NCBI RefSeq assembly: GCF_020907405.1
Contig: NZ_JAJJOE010000013.1
Coordinates: forward strand, 1-64,000
Direction: 5' to 3'
Length of the DNA: 64,000 nucleotides
Source: Arthrobacter sp. zg-Y769
GTDB taxonomy: Bacteria > Actinomycetota > Actinomycetes > Actinomycetales > Micrococcaceae
Below the pieces are notes generated by a model. It saw only the letters and a list, made by a program, of their open reading frames with translations. It made no database searches and was not told the origin of the DNA. Positions 1-7,479 of this stretch are shown here, piece after piece (positions within the stretch are counted from its first letter, which is position 1; every line of letters starts with the position of its first letter). The translations under genes were made by a program, and so were the position numbers.

Positions 1-105
1 AGGTTCCCGGCGGGGGCGCGCCCGGCGACCGGGTTTACGGCGTCGGTTAACCCCCCCCCCCCCGGGGGGGGGGGCCCGCCCCCCCCCCCCCCCCCCCCCC
101 CCGGG
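1..105. other. Low-complexity C/G homopolymer patch at window edge
   Basis: The first bases consist of long uninterrupted runs of C and G with almost no other content. Such runs are not seen in normal sequence of this genome and resemble patches near 20.8 kb and 31.65 kb. It most likely reflects damaged consensus or a poorly resolved GC hairpin. No gene can be read through it. Confidence 0.7.
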
Positions 106-162
106 TTCAACCGGTGGGCCCGAAGACCTGTCCACTATGTGGACAATCAGCAGATGCTTGAC

Positions 163-205
163 GGCACCTGCTCCGTAAGCTCGCTTACGGGGTGGGTGCC
201 TTTTT
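163..205 (+). terminator. Rho-independent terminator of an upstream gene outside the window
   Basis: GGCACC at 163-168 pairs with GGTGCC at 195-200, an inner stem CCGTAAGC/GCTTACGG sits between them, and TTTTT follows at 201-205. It would end a plus-strand transcript entering from the left, so the leader of the regulator downstream starts after it. Confidence 0.7.
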
Positions 206-301
206 CGTAAATGCCACTCGATATTGCCGAGGTGGAAGCCGCACTGGAGCCAAATAGATTTAGGTCTTATACATATTTCCGCATAGCTATTCATTGTGTC
301 T

Positions 302-323
302 TTATGTGAAGTAGCTCACATAA
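302..323. promoter_or_regulatory. Perfect CRP/GlxR-like operator
   Basis: TTATGTGA-N6-TCACATAA is a perfect 22-bp palindrome with 8-bp arms. It contains the full TGTGA-N6-TCACA core recognised by CRP/GlxR-family cAMP receptors of Actinobacteria. It lies about 290 bp upstream of the winged-helix regulator gene in an AT-richer stretch. A second half-site TGTGA lies near 344. Binding is inferred from the motif only. Confidence 0.65.
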
Positions 324-615
324 CGGGGTAAAACGTCCAATATGTGAGACAACCGGGGCATTGTTACTTGCGCATATCCCTTTGTTACATGCAATAATCC
401 GGAGTGTGAACACCAACACGACAGCACCAGTCGCAGTCATCCCGGAAGGCCTCCGCGCCGCTCAGGAGACTAGCTGTTGTCGAATGCATACCTTTGGAAC
501 CACCCCCATCCACAGGTAAGACTCAGGCCCAGCACGGGCATAATAGGCGCCGTCTCGACCGGGCACACCCCCAGCATTCGAGCCGTGATGACGTCGATTC
601 ACGATGAGGTCCAAC
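324..615 (+). other. Long 5' region of the winged-helix regulator gene
   Basis: No convincing coding frame is present between the CRP-like site and the start at 616. The first half (to about 400) is clearly AT-richer than the genome average and is the likely promoter region; the rest could be a long untranslated leader. No recognised riboswitch structure was seen by eye. Confidence 0.4.
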
Positions 616-1485
616 ATGTCAGTAGCATCCGGTTACGTCCACATTTCCCTGCGCAACGCGCAGAACCGCGCCGGATCAGGTTCCCAGCGCCAGCCCGCCG
701 GCGGTTTCTCCAACTCCTACGGCGCCCAGCAGTTCGGGAACCAGTCCTATAGCATTCCGGCCACCACCGGCACCGGAGCCCGTCCGCTCCGCGCCGTCCC
801 CGGACAGGATGCGCAGCCCATGACCGCCCCCATGCAAGTGGTCACTCCGAACGGCATTCCCGGACCCCAGCCGGTCAGCAATGACACCGCGGCCCGCGGA
901 TTCGTCATCTATGTCGGCCTCGATGAAGAAACCGCCGCGGCCAACGGCACGTCACTGAGCAAACTGGCACAGGAAATCCGGGCGCACGTCCAGACCCTGG
1001 TTCCCGGCGCCCAGAGCCACGCCGCCGTCGCCCTTGCCCCGGCCGGCGCTACCGGCTCGGACATCGACGTGGTCCGCCAGGCCCTCGGAGATCCCACGGT
1101 CACCCGGCGCCAGCCCGTACCGCAGCAGGTGCCGGCACCCCAGCCTCCGGCTGCGCTTCGTCCCTCCGGCGTCCTGATCGACCTGTCCCGCCGCGAGGTC
1201 CACCTCGACGGGGACACGCTGAACCTGACGTTCAAGGAATTTGAGCTCCTGAACTACCTGGTGGAGAACGCGAGCAGGACCGTCGGGCGCGAAGAGCTGC
1301 TGGCCGGGCTGTGGCGCAACGCCGAAGAGGTGCCGAACGAACGCACCATCGACGTCCACATCCGGCGGCTGCGCTCCAAGCTGGGCCGGCTGGCCAACAC
1401 CGTCCGCACGGTCCGCGGCCAGGGCTACCGCTTCTACGAGCACCCCGAGGTTGTTGTCTGGGCAGCACCGGAATACAGCATCTAG
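616..1485 (+). CDS. Orphan OmpR/PhoB-type winged-helix transcriptional regulator
   Basis: The 289-aa protein ends in an OmpR/PhoB-type winged-helix DNA-binding domain (about residues 180-280). It shows the typical LTFKEFELLNYLVEN helix, the VGREELLAGLW recognition region and the RTVRGQGYRF wing. No receiver domain precedes it. The first 90 residues are Gln/Pro/Gly-rich and look disordered, and residues 95-160 form a small alpha/beta-like segment of unknown fold, so phosphorylation control by a histidine kinase is unlikely. ATG 616 is chosen over the in-frame ATG 604 because GAGG (606-609) lies 6 nt before it. The gene stands alone behind a perfect CRP-like site. DNA binding is confident; the targets are unknown. 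Confidence 0.85.
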   Translation: MSVASGYVHISLRNAQNRAGSGSQRQPAGGFSNSYGAQQFGNQSYSIPATTGTGARPLRAVPGQDAQPMTAPMQVVTPNGIPGPQPVSNDTAARGFVIYVGLDEETAAANGTSLSKLAQEIRAHVQTLVPGAQSHAAVALAPAGATGSDIDVVRQALGDPTVTRRQPVPQQVPAPQPPAALRPSGVLIDLSRREVHLDGDTLNLTFKEFELLNYLVENASRTVGREELLAGLWRNAEEVPNERTIDVHIRRLRSKLGRLANTVRTVRGQGYRFYEHPEVVVWAAPEYSI

Positions 1486-1540
1486 CTGCCCTCGCGGTCC
1501 TGAGGACCGCAGCCGCGGACGGAGTGGGAGGCCGAGAATC

Positions 1541-1634
1541 CTGCGGTTTGTCGTAATCCCTGCGGTTCGTCGCAATCCCTGCGCCGCGCGGCGCAGGGAT
1601 CCGGACAAGCCGCAGGGATCCGGACAGACCGCAG
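1541..1634. repeat. 94-bp intergenic dyad built from a repeated 19-20-bp unit
   Basis: The sequence is symmetric about 1587/1588. The core ATCCCTGCGCCG/CGGCGCAGGGAT (1575-1600) is perfect, and outward the copies of TCCCTGCGG on the left match CCGCAGGGA on the right, out to CTGCGGTTTGTC (1541-1552) against GACAGACCGCAG (1623-1634). Degenerate units continue to about 1705. It could fold into a very long hairpin between two same-strand genes. There is no T-tract, so it is not a canonical terminator. Confidence 0.75.
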
Positions 1635-1726
1635 CGATCGGGACATACCGGAGGGAATCGGGCCGGGCGAGCCGGGGATAAGCCGGGGGTCCGGGATAAA
1701 CCGCAAGTGGGGGCTCCGTCCGCGGC

Positions 1727-1732
1727 TAAACT
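1727..1732 (+). promoter_or_regulatory. -10 element for leaderless sixA-type gene
   Basis: TAAACT matches the actinobacterial -10 pattern TANNNT and is followed after 6 nt by ATG 1739. No ribosome-binding site is present, which fits a leaderless mRNA. Inferred from spacing. Confidence 0.55.
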
Positions 1733-1738
1733 GAGCAA

Positions 1739-2263
1739 ATGACCGGCCACCACCTCAAGAAACTCCAGCTCCTGCGCCACGCCAAGGCGGACTGGCCCCG
1801 CGACGTCGCCGACCATGAGCGGCCGCTCTCCGGCCGGGGACACCGGGACGCACCGCTGGCCGGGGAATGGATGCGCGAGCACGGCAGCATTCCAGACTTC
1901 ATCCTCTGCTCCTCCGCCCTGCGCGCCCGGCAGACCTGCACCTGGGTCTGCAAGGAGCTCGGTGACAAGGCGCCCACGGCGAAGCTCGAAGACGGTCTCT
2001 ACGCAGCGACGCCGGAGCGGATCCTCAGCCTCATCAACCACGTCCCGGAAACGGTCACCAGCCTGCTTGTGATCGCCCACCTTCCCGGCGTCCAGGATCT
2101 GGCCATGCGCCTTGCCTCGGCGGACTCGGATGAAGACGCGGTCATGGAGATGGCCACGCGGTATCCGACGTCGGGCCTCACCGTGATGGAACACGCACTG
2201 CCTTGGGCGGAGCTGGACGGCCGTGATGCCCGCATCACCGACTTCGTGGTGCGCCGGGCCTAG
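1739..2263 (+). CDS. SixA-type histidine phosphatase family protein
   Basis: This 174-aa protein of the phosphoglycerate-mutase-like histidine phosphatase superfamily opens with LQLLRHAKADWP. RHAK is the SixA form of the RHG signature, with His14 the expected phospho-acceptor. CSSALRARQT is the usual second conserved segment, and VIAHLPGVQDLA carries the second catalytic His. Its length equals SixA-type enzymes, which dephosphorylate phosphohistidine or small phosphoesters in the cytoplasm; the substrate here cannot be told. There is no SD sequence; TAAACT lies 6 nt upstream of the ATG. Confidence 0.85.
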   Translation: MTGHHLKKLQLLRHAKADWPRDVADHERPLSGRGHRDAPLAGEWMREHGSIPDFILCSSALRARQTCTWVCKELGDKAPTAKLEDGLYAATPERILSLINHVPETVTSLLVIAHLPGVQDLAMRLASADSDEDAVMEMATRYPTSGLTVMEHALPWAELDGRDARITDFVVRRA

Positions 2264-2321
2264 AGCCCGATCTCCGGCTGCAGCGTCAACGGAGGTCGGC
2301 CACACGCGGACACGGTGGAGG

Positions 2322-3743
2322 TTACAGCCCGTACTTTTCCAGCAGCCGGAGCCAGACCTCACTGATCGTGGGGTAGCCGGGCACCGCGTGCCAGAGGCGC
2401 TCCAGCGGAACCTCCCCGGCAATGGCGACGGTTGCCGAATGGAGGAGTTCCGAGACGCCGGGACCGGCGAAGGTTACGCCCACCAGCACGCGCCGGTCCT
2501 CGTCCACCACCATCTGCGCCCAGCCGCGGTAATCGTCGGCGTAGAGCGAGGAGCCGGCGACGGCGATCTCCAGAGATGTCTCGGAGGCGTTGATGCCGTC
2601 CGCCCGGGCCTGTTCCAGAGTCCGTCCCACCATCGCCAGTTCCGGGTCGGTAAACACCACCTGCGGCACGGCGTAATGGTCCGCGGTCGCCGTGTACCGG
2701 CTCCACGCGGCCGGTTCGCGGCTGCCGGGTTCCTGCTTTGCCCGCGCCGCAATCACATCGCCGGTGGCCCGCGCCTCGTATTTGCCCTGATGGGTGAGCA
2801 GGACCTTCCCGGCGGCGTCCCCGACGGCGTAGAGCCAGTCGACCCCGGCCACCCGGCCGGAATCATCGGTGTCCAACTTGTGTGGATCGAGGCCAACCGC
2901 CTCCAGGCCCAGGCCGTCCAGCGCCGGCCGGCGCCCGGTGGAAACCAGCAGCTTGTCCCCGGTCACGGTTCCGCCGCCGTCGAGCGCAACTTCCACGCCG
3001 CCGTCGTCGGACTTCCGCACGGCACCGGGGGAGGCGGACGTGCGTACGTCCACGCCGTCGGCTTCGAGTCCGTCCCGAACCAACGCGCGTGCAGGCTCCG
3101 GGAAGGACCCCAGGATGTCGTGCCGAGCCAGCAGCGTAACCTTCGAGCCCAGCCGGGCGTAGGCCTGCGCCAGCTCGACGCCGGACACGCCCCCGCCGAT
3201 CACCACCAGGCTGCCGGGGATCTCGGCGGCGGAGGTGGCGTCCCGGGTGCCCCAGTAGTCCACGGTGTCCAGGCCCTCGATCGGGGGAGTGATGGGTTCG
3301 GAGCCGGTGGCGAGGACGACGGCGTGCCGTGCGGAAATACGCAGGGTCCGGCCGTCGTTGGCCGCGACTTCCACCTCGCGTTCCCCGGTGAGCCGTGCCC
3401 GGCCGCGGACCAGTTCGATCCCGGCGCCGGCGACCCACTCCGCCTGGCCCGCATCATCCCAGTTGGAGGTGAACGAGTTCCGGCGGTCCAGGACGGCGGC
3501 GGTATCCAGCGTTCCCGTCACGGCTTCACGGGAACCTGCCAGGGACTGTGCTTCCTTCAGCACCGTGCCGGGCCGCAGCAGGGCCTTGGACGGCATGCAG
3601 GCCCAGTAGGAGCATTCACCGCCCACCAGGGCCGCTTCCACGAGGACTGCGGAGAGCCCGCCGCGGACAATGCGGTCCGCGGCGTTTTCCCCGACGGCAC
3701 CTGCGCCAATCACCACTACGTCGGTCTGCAGAGTCTCAGTCAT
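2322..3743 (-). CDS. FAD-dependent pyridine nucleotide-disulfide oxidoreductase
   Basis: The 473-aa class I flavoprotein disulfide reductase has an N-terminal FAD-binding motif VVIGAGAVG (about residues 11-19) and the redox pair C44-x4-C49 in GGECSYWACMPSK. A second dinucleotide motif VVIGGGVSGVELA lies mid-protein, followed by LVSTGRRPALDGLGLE and a C-terminal dimerisation domain. The family includes dihydrolipoamide dehydrogenase, mercuric reductase and mycothione reductase. The C-terminal His-Glu pair typical of dihydrolipoamide dehydrogenase is not obvious (VPGYPTISE occurs instead of HAHPTxSE), so a non-LPD role is likely. ATG 3743 is preferred over an upstream in-frame ATG because the fold begins right after it. 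The gene is convergent with the sixA-type gene. Confidence 0.85.
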   Translation of the reverse strand: MTETLQTDVVVIGAGAVGENAADRIVRGGLSAVLVEAALVGGECSYWACMPSKALLRPGTVLKEAQSLAGSREAVTGTLDTAAVLDRRNSFTSNWDDAGQAEWVAGAGIELVRGRARLTGEREVEVAANDGRTLRISARHAVVLATGSEPITPPIEGLDTVDYWGTRDATSAAEIPGSLVVIGGGVSGVELAQAYARLGSKVTLLARHDILGSFPEPARALVRDGLEADGVDVRTSASPGAVRKSDDGGVEVALDGGGTVTGDKLLVSTGRRPALDGLGLEAVGLDPHKLDTDDSGRVAGVDWLYAVGDAAGKVLLTHQGKYEARATGDVIAARAKQEPGSREPAAWSRYTATADHYAVPQVVFTDPELAMVGRTLEQARADGINASETSLEIAVAGSSLYADDYRGWAQMVVDEDRRVLVGVTFAGPGVSELLHSATVAIAGEVPLERLWHAVPGYPTISEVWLRLLEKYGL

Positions 3744-3794
3744 GGCAACGAGCCTTGCACCGCGGCGGGAGCGGGGCAACAGGGGTAGCTTCGC

Positions 3795-4526
3795 CTACCC
3801 TTCGAAATGCGTTTCCGCGGGACTTCCGTTCACAGAAGCCACCACGGATTCGGCCACCTCGCGCAGCTTCATGTTCCGGTGGCTGGAGGCCGCCCGCAGT
3901 ACATCGAAGGCCTGCTGCTGGGAGCACCGGCTCTGTCCCATGATGATGCCGATGGCAATATCGATGGTGGTGCGGGAACGCATGGCGGCCACAAGGTCCT
4001 CTGCCCTTGAGGTTGTGTCGGTAATGCGGATGGCCAGCCGTACGGCTGCCGCAGCATGCCGGGCAAAACTCTCAGCCGCGTGCACCGTGGGGTCGGGGAA
4101 GGCGTTTTCCCGATCTGCGTACAGGTTCAGGGCGCTGAGATAGTCTCCGGACAGGGCGATGGGTACGGCAAGGACAGAGTGCAGGCCGTGGCGGGACACC
4201 TCGCTTGTGTAGTCCGGCCAGCGGTTCTCGGCGGCCAGGTCCTTCACGAGGACCGTCTCACCGCTGTGCGCTGCGGTAAGGCAGGGGCCGTCGCCGTAGG
4301 AGTACTGGATTTCATCCATGCGCGTGGCCTCAGCGCTGCTGCTGGCCACGACACGGGGCCGGGATTTATACAGGAGCGTCACGGCGCAGGAGACGGGACT
4401 GTCCGGGCCGGAGAATTCGCGGGCGGCCAGGACCGCCGACCTGTTGAGGAAATCCTGGACGTCCGGGCTCTCCAGCACCAGCTCTATGAATAGGCCGGGC
4501 AGCTGGGTGGAATTCGGACTCGCCAT
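3795..4526 (-). CDS. GAF and ANTAR domain-containing RNA-binding regulator
   Basis: This 243-aa protein has an N-terminal GAF sensor domain (about residues 15-150, with YSYGDGPCLTAAHSGE and VSRHGLHSVLAVPI) and a C-terminal ANTAR domain (about 165-225: TTIDIAIGIIMGQSRCSQQQAFDVLR). ANTAR domains bind paired-hexaloop RNA antiterminators; GAF-ANTAR proteins are abundant in soil Actinobacteria and act as cytoplasmic signal-dependent antiterminators. GGAAGGGA lies about 9 nt before the ATG. Ligand and target RNAs are unknown. The flavoprotein gene follows on the same strand about 50 bp downstream and might be co-transcribed. Confidence 0.88.
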   Translation of the reverse strand: MASPNSTQLPGLFIELVLESPDVQDFLNRSAVLAAREFSGPDSPVSCAVTLLYKSRPRVVASSSAEATRMDEIQYSYGDGPCLTAAHSGETVLVKDLAAENRWPDYTSEVSRHGLHSVLAVPIALSGDYLSALNLYADRENAFPDPTVHAAESFARHAAAAVRLAIRITDTTSRAEDLVAAMRSRTTIDIAIGIIMGQSRCSQQQAFDVLRAASSHRNMKLREVAESVVASVNGSPAETHFEG

Positions 4527-4640
4527 GCCGCTGGTCCCTTCCGGGGCCGGCCGCTGCGGGAAAGGCCTTCCGGCGCAGACTGCCGGCCCGGTTGCTTACC
4601 GACCACACTACGCAGAGCAGGAGCGGGTATCCAGAGACAA

Positions 4641-4680
4641 CAAAAAACCCGGTCCGATCAGTTTCCTGATCAGACCGGGT
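4641..4680 (-). terminator. Terminator of tRNA-Arg transcript
   Basis: Read on the minus strand, ACCCGGTCTGATCAG / CTGATCGGACCGGGT forms a long stem with loop GAAA, followed by TTTTTTG (4641-4647). It lies directly 3' of the tRNA gene. Confidence 0.85.
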
Positions 4681-4688
4681 CTGAGTGG

Positions 4689-4761
4689 TGCGCGCGAAGG
4701 GATTCGAACCCCCAACCTTCTGATCCGTAGTCAGATGCTCTATCCGTTGAGCTACGCACGC
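4689..4761 (-). tRNA. tRNA-Arg (anticodon ACG)
   Basis: The minus strand folds into a 73-nt cloverleaf. The acceptor arm is GCGTGCG/CGCGCGC with one G-T pair and discriminator A. The anticodon stem is TCTGA/TCAGA with loop CTACGGA, and the T-loop is GGTTCGAATC. The anticodon ACG is normally deaminated to ICG and reads CGN arginine codons. CCA is not encoded. Confidence 0.95.
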
Positions 4762-4902
4762 ATAAGAACTATTGTAGCAAAACCGATTCTCACCGGTTTC
4801 TTTCAAGTTCTTCCGTGGCTGTTTGGCCGTAGATAACTATAGCGGGCTTTTGGGGGCAACACCAATCGAGATGCATGTCGACTGCGTCACTAGACCGGTC
4901 TA

Positions 4903-4918
4903 CGTGACCTTAGTCACA
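4903..4918. promoter_or_regulatory. CRP/GlxR-like site upstream of pckG
   Basis: CGTGA-CCTTAG-TCACA matches TGTGA-N6-TCACA at 9 of 10 core positions. It lies about 150 bp upstream of pckG, next to TAGGCT (4925-4930), a TANNNT -10 candidate. Control of gluconeogenic PEP carboxykinase by a cAMP receptor is plausible; this is inference from the motif. Confidence 0.5.
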
Positions 4919-5064
4919 TTGGAGTAGGCTGGAGGCTCGGATTCTCTTGTATTTGTGCGACCGATCACCATTTCCCCCTAAAAGGTGCGATCTTTTCCGG
5001 CAAAGCGGCCCGAAAGGCGCAACTAGCATCAAAACACACCACTGACCCAACGAAGGGAAGAGTC

Positions 5065-6951
5065 ATGGGCGATGACGCGCGTCAGCTAGTTCTCGATGAG
5101 AACGGCGAGAATGCTGCAAGCCAGCCACTGGACAGCACTACCGGAGGTACTGCTGCACCCACCACCCACCAGGCCCTCCTCACTTGGGTAAAAGAAGTAG
5201 CCGAGCTGACGCAGCCTGACCGCGTGTATTGGGTGAACGGTTCCGAAGAGGAAAACCGCCTCCTCACGGATGAACTCGTTGATGCCGGCACCCTGGTACG
5301 CCTGAACCCCGAAACCTTCCCGAATTCCTTTGCCGCCTTCTCCGACCCCAAAGACGTGGCCAGGGTCGAAGAGCAGACGTTCATCTGCTCCGAAAAGCGC
5401 GAAGACGCCGGGTTTACCAACAACTGGATGGATCCGGGCGAGATGCGCGCCAAGCTCAACGGGCTCTTCTCGGGTTCCATGCGCGGCCGCACCATGTACG
5501 TGGTGCCCTTCGTGATGGGCCATCTGGACGCGGAGGACCCCAAGTTCGGCGTCGAAGTCACCGACAGCGCCTATGTGGTTGCCTCCATGCGGATCATGGC
5601 GAACATCGGCACCGACGTGCTGCGCAAAATGGAGGAACTGGACGCCTTCTTCGTTCCGGCACTCCACTCCGTGGGCTTCCCGCTGGCCGAGGGCGAGGAC
5701 GACGTCCCCTGGCCGTGCAGCGACGATAAGTGGATTGTGCACTTCCCCGAGGACCGCTCCATCTGGTCCTACGGTTCGGGCTACGGCGGCAACGCCCTGC
5801 TGGGCAAGAAATGCTACGCCCTGCGCATTGCCTCCATCATGGCCCGGGACGAAGGCTGGCTGGCCGAGCACATGCTCATCCTCAAGCTCACGAGCCCGGA
5901 GAAGAAGGACTACTACGTTTCCGCCGCCTTCCCCTCCGCCTGCGGCAAGACCAACCTGGCCCTCCTGGATCCGACCATCGAGGGCTGGAAGGTCGAAACC
6001 CTGGGTGACGACATCACCTGGATGCGGTTCGGCAAGGAAGGCGAACTGCGTGCAGTGAATCCGGAGGCGGGCCTCTTCGGCGTCGCTCCCGGCACCGGGT
6101 GGAGCACCAACCCCAACGCCATGCGCGCCATCGCCAAGGGCAACTCCATCTTCACCAACGTGGCACTGACCGACGACGGCGGCGTCTGGTGGGAGGGCAT
6201 GACCGACGAAGCGCCGGCGCATCTCACGGACTGGCTCGGGCAGGAATGGACCCCCGACGCCGGCCGGCCGGCTGCACATCCGAACTCACGCTTCTGCACC
6301 CCGATCGACCAGATCGACATGCTGGCGGACGAATACCACTCGCCGAACGGCGTTCCGGTCTCGGCCATCCTGTTCGGCGGCCGGCGCAAGACCACCGTTC
6401 CCCTGGTGACCGAGGCCCGGGACTGGGCCAGCGGCATCTTCATGGGATCCACGCTGTCCTCCGAAACCACTGCCGCCGCCGCGGGGCAGGTGGGCGTGGT
6501 CCGTCGCGATCCGATGGCCATGCTGCCGTTCATCGGTTACGACGCCGGCGACTACCTGCGGCACTGGATCGAACTCAGCGGCAAGGCCAACCAGGAGAAG
6601 CTGCCCAAGATCTTCCTGGTGAACTGGTTCCGCCGCACCGCGGACGGCGGTTTCGCCTGGCCGGGCTTCGGCGACAACGCCCGGGTGCTGAAGTGGGTCA
6701 TCGAGCGTCTGGAGGGCAAGGCCGGGGCCGTGGAAACCCCCATCGGCTTCGTTCCGACCGGCGACTCCATCGACCTGACCGGCCTGGACATGACTCCGGC
6801 GGACGTGGAGCAGGCGGTCCGCGTGGACCCGCAGGAGTGGGCCACCGAGCTGGATGCCATCGATGAGTGGTACGAACGCTTCGGCGCCACCCTGCCGCAG
6901 GAACTGCAGGACCGGTTGGCTGAACTCAAGGACCGGTTCGCCACCGCGTAG
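5065..6951 (+). CDS. pckG: Phosphoenolpyruvate carboxykinase (GTP)
   Basis: The enzyme converts oxaloacetate + GTP to PEP + GDP + CO2, the committed gluconeogenic step, in the cytoplasm. The 628-aa protein has the GTP-PEPCK signature [12 protein letters not shown] (about residue 290) containing the kinase P-loop. It also has the oxaloacetate-binding segment [13 protein letters not shown], the metal/guanine-binding region [12 protein letters not shown], and conserved [17 protein letters not shown]. It is slightly longer than the usual 600-610 residues because of a polar N-terminal extension (about 25 residues). AAGGGAAGAG lies 5-10 nt before the ATG. It is monocistronic between a CRP-like site and a strong terminator. 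Confidence 0.97.
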   Translation: MGDDARQLVLDENGENAASQPLDSTTGGTAAPTTHQALLTWVKEVAELTQPDRVYWVNGSEEENRLLTDELVDAGTLVRLNPETFPNSFAAFSDPKDVARVEEQTFICSEKREDAGFTNNWMDPGEMRAKLNGLFSGSMRGRTMYVVPFVMGHLDAEDPKFGVEVTDSAYVVASMRIMANIGTDVLRKMEELDAFFVPALHSVGFPLAEGEDDVPWPCSDDKWIVHFPEDRSIWSYGSGYGGNALLGKKCYALRIASIMARDEGWLAEHMLILKLTSPEKKDYYVSAAFPSACGKTNLALLDPTIEGWKVETLGDDITWMRFGKEGELRAVNPEAGLFGVAPGTGWSTNPNAMRAIAKGNSIFTNVALTDDGGVWWEGMTDEAPAHLTDWLGQEWTPDAGRPAAHPNSRFCTPIDQIDMLADEYHSPNGVPVSAILFGGRRKTTVPLVTEARDWASGIFMGSTLSSETTAAAAGQVGVVRRDPMAMLPFIGYDAGDYLRHWIELSGKANQEKLPKIFLVNWFRRTADGGFAWPGFGDNARVLKWVIERLEGKAGAVETPIGFVPTGDSIDLTGLDMTPADVEQAVRVDPQEWATELDAIDEWYERFGATLPQELQDRLAELKDRFATA

Positions 6952-6964
6952 CCGATAACCGCAG

Positions 6965-7007
6965 AAAAAGGGAAGCCCCGCCGAAACGCCGGCGGGGCTT
7001 CCCTTTT
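6965..7007. terminator. Bidirectional terminator between pckG and the convergent 150-aa gene
   Basis: A perfect stem GGGAAGCCCCGCCG / CGGCGGGGCTTCCC is flanked by AAAAA on the left and TTTT on the right. It can therefore end both the plus-strand pckG transcript and the minus-strand transcript arriving from 7024. Confidence 0.9.
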
Positions 7008-7023
7008 GCAGTGCCAGGGCTAG

Positions 7024-7476
7024 TTACTCAGCGTCGGCCCAGACGATGGGCTCGCCGCCCTCCCAGATGGGCTCGTTGAACGTCCACTCGCCGTCCTGCT
7101 CGGAGTAGGTCTGGATTGCGGAGATGCAGACGCCCTCGGAGTGCTCGGTGACGATGTGGATGGCGTCGGTGTTTTCCTCCGGCAGGTGGATGTCCGAGAA
7201 CACGGCAACCGCGCGGTTCTCACCCTTCTGCTCGGTCAGCACCGTGTACAGGTCATCGATCATCGAGTCGGCATCGAGGTCCTCGTCGCTGTCCTCGGGG
7301 GCGACGGCGATCATCCGCAGCTCGCCGTCGTTCTGCACCACGAGTGCGGCGGGCAGGAACGCGCCCTGCGCTTCGAGCTGCTCCTGAGTGACACCGAGGG
7401 CGGTGCCGAGCAGGGAGTTCAGGTCCTCCTGGACCTCGGCGGAAGGCTCTGATCCGTTCAGTTCTACATCAGCCAT
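7024..7476 (-). CDS. Acidic protein of unknown function in phosphohexomutase operon
   Basis: I do not recognise this 150-aa cytoplasmic protein. It has no signal peptide or membrane segment and is strongly acidic (stretches such as APEDSDEDLDADSMIDDLY and HLPEENTDAIH). The sequence alternates predicted beta strands (AALVVQNDGELRMIAV, RAVAVFSDIHL, GVCISAIQTYS) in a compact single-domain pattern. Its ATG lies 3 nt after the stop of the upstream phosphohexomutase gene, and its SD (GAGGAAA) lies inside that gene's last codons, so the two are very likely translated from one mRNA. A role linked to sugar-phosphate or cell-wall precursor metabolism is only a context guess. Confidence 0.7.
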   Translation of the reverse strand: MADVELNGSEPSAEVQEDLNSLLGTALGVTQEQLEAQGAFLPAALVVQNDGELRMIAVAPEDSDEDLDADSMIDDLYTVLTEQKGENRAVAVFSDIHLPEENTDAIHIVTEHSEGVCISAIQTYSEQDGEWTFNEPIWEGGEPIVWADAE

Positions 7477-7479
7477 TTG

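Noticed and set aside
477-752. Short plus-strand frame (91 codons) before the winged-helix regulator
   Set aside because: No SD sequence, overlaps the regulator's start in another frame, and the peptide has no recognisable features.
1711-1738. SD sequence for the sixA-type gene
   Set aside because: GTGGGGGC is too far (over 20 nt) from the ATG. The TAAACT box 6 nt upstream explains the start better as leaderless.
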